Source: Clostridiales bacterium UBA4362 (GTDB taxonomy: Bacteria; Bacillota; Clostridia; TANB77; CAG-508). Taken from it: a stretch of 6,150 nt of DNA. The DNA is taken from positions 1 to 6,150 of the forward strand of contig DGSM01000134.1 in the NCBI GenBank assembly GCA_002393975.1. The letters are read 5' to 3'. Position numbers and translations under genes: made by a program. Below are positions 5,449 through 6,150 of this stretch, in pieces; positions within the stretch are counted from its first letter, which is position 1, and each line of letters opens with the position of its first letter. A model generated the notes under the pieces. The model did no database searches and was not told the DNA's origin. It saw nothing but the letters and a program-made list of their open reading frames with translations.

Positions 5449-5724
5449 TTAGTTTTCTGAATATGGTAATAATGCAATATTTCTACTTCTGTTAACAGCT
5501 GTAGTAATATCTCTTTGATGTTTGCTGCAAGCTCCAGTAGCTCTTCTTGGAAGAATCTTTCCTCTTTCATTGATGAACTTTCTTAATTGTTCAGGATTCT
5601 TATAATCTAGAACTACATTCTTGTCTGTACAAAGTGGACAAGCTTTTTTTCTGATTTTTTTGAATTTATAATCATCATCATAATCATTTTTATTATTTCT
5701 TTTTGCGTTTTTCTTCATTGCCAT
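5449..5724 (-). CDS. rpsR: 30S ribosomal protein S18 (bS18), zinc-binding form
   Basis: This small-subunit protein binds 16S rRNA with S6 in the platform. The 91 residues carry the family core ACPLCTDKNVVLDYKNPEQL (28-47), ERGKILPRRATGACSKHQRD (53-72) and the C-terminal NIALLPY (82-88). Cys29, Cys32, Cys66 and His69 form a CxxC/CxxH set, the C+ zinc-binding form. The N-terminal extension is Lys/Asn/Asp-rich and variable in the family. The ATG at 5724 is preferred over the one two codons later because the AGGGGG site is closer to it (about 12 nt). It follows ssb by 45 nt, as in the conserved rpsF-ssb-rpsR operon. Confidence 0.97.
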   Translation of the reverse strand: MAMKKNAKRNNKNDYDDDYKFKKIRKKACPLCTDKNVVLDYKNPEQLRKFINERGKILPRRATGACSKHQRDITTAVNRSRNIALLPYSEN

Positions 5725-5769
5725 GATTTAATTCGCCCCCTATCTTGATAAAATATAATTGGACTTAAC

Positions 5770-6150
5770 TTAGAATGGTAAATCATCTCCTGATGATACT
5801 TCAAAATCTGTTGTATCACCACCTGCCATATCTTCTGGCATATCAGTGAAGTCATCTGCTCCACCACTAGGATTGTCTCCTTTAGCTCCAACGAAGCCAA
5901 CCTCTTCAGCTATAACTTCTGTAACATATCTTTTTTGTCCATTAGCGTCATCATATGATCTAGTTTGGATTCTTCCAACAACTTCCATCATTTGACCTTT
6001 TTTAAAGTATTTGCTAACGAATTCTCCTGTTTTAGACCATGCAACACAATTTATAAAATCAGCTGTTTGGGTATCTCCTTCTCTTACAAATCTTCTTCTA
6101 ATTGCTAAACTAAATGTAGCAACTAAAGTATTGTTTGTTTGAGTATATCT
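5770..6150 (-). CDS. ssb: Single-stranded DNA-binding protein, 5' end cut by window
   Basis: SSB coats single-stranded DNA in replication, recombination and repair and recruits partner proteins through its C-terminal tip. The 126 visible residues contain the OB-fold strands: TLVATFSLAIRRRF (8-21), ADFINCVAWSKTGEFVSKYF (31-50) and KGQMMEVVGRIQTRSY (52-67). A short Gly/Asp-rich linker follows, ending in the conserved acidic tip GDDLPF. The start and the first OB strand lie beyond the right edge. The product would be of normal length, about 140-150 residues. The position upstream of rpsR implies co-transcription with ribosomal proteins S6 and S18. Confidence 0.97.
   Translation of the reverse strand, partial: RYTQTNNTLVATFSLAIRRRFVREGDTQTADFINCVAWSKTGEFVSKYFKKGQMMEVVGRIQTRSYDDANGQKRYVTEVIAEEVGFVGAKGDNPSGGADDFTDMPEDMAGGDTTDFEVSSGDDLPF

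Noticed and set aside
5715..5900. Minus-strand 61-codon open frame overlapping the ends of ssb and rpsR
   Set aside because: It is out of frame with ssb, which has the unmistakable SSB sequence and DDLPF tip over the same bases.

Overview
The window is a low-GC stretch in which every supported gene lies on the minus strand. Composition, strong AGGAGG-type ribosome binding sites, sigma-A-like promoters and the ssb-rpsR pair (normally rpsF-ssb-rpsR) point to a Bacillota (Firmicutes) genome, most likely an uncultured clostridial or related gut lineage. That placement is an inference. All stops fit the standard code; TGA, TAA and TAG all occur as terminators.

In the direction of transcription (high to low coordinates) there are four blocks. 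(1) 6150-5390: the 3' part of ssb and the complete rpsR, closed by a strong hairpin terminator. (2) 5390-3690: a spacer with three helically phased TTTTTnTTACA repeats and a promoter, then a 460-residue protein of unknown function with a long Pro/Glu/Ala linker and a C-terminal coiled coil, closed by its own terminator. (3) 3680-3235: a self-contained single-gene cassette with a perfect-consensus promoter, a palindrome at the expected transcript start, a 103-residue unrecognised protein and a terminator. By hand count it is about 46% GC against about 26% for nearby fic, so it looks acquired. (4) 3213 to beyond position 1: a strong promoter, a 56-residue gene that I read as a VbhA-type Fic antitoxin, a leaky AT-rich terminator, a Fic adenylyltransferase toxin, an RNA m5C methyltransferase of the NOL1/NOP2/Sun family, and a class B penicillin-binding protein with a MecA-like N-terminal region that runs off the left edge.

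The most interesting region is block 4. The small antitoxin gene carries a variant of the Fic inhibition motif. The terminator between antitoxin and toxin begins inside the antitoxin stop codon, so antitoxin could be made in excess, and readthrough into the toxin could depend on antitoxin translation. The toxin is then coupled (8-nt overlap, 9-nt gap) to an RNA methyltransferase and a cell-wall transpeptidase, an unusual place for a toxin gene. The second candidate is the high-GC cassette of block 3, which has the organisation of a phage moron but no recognisable function.
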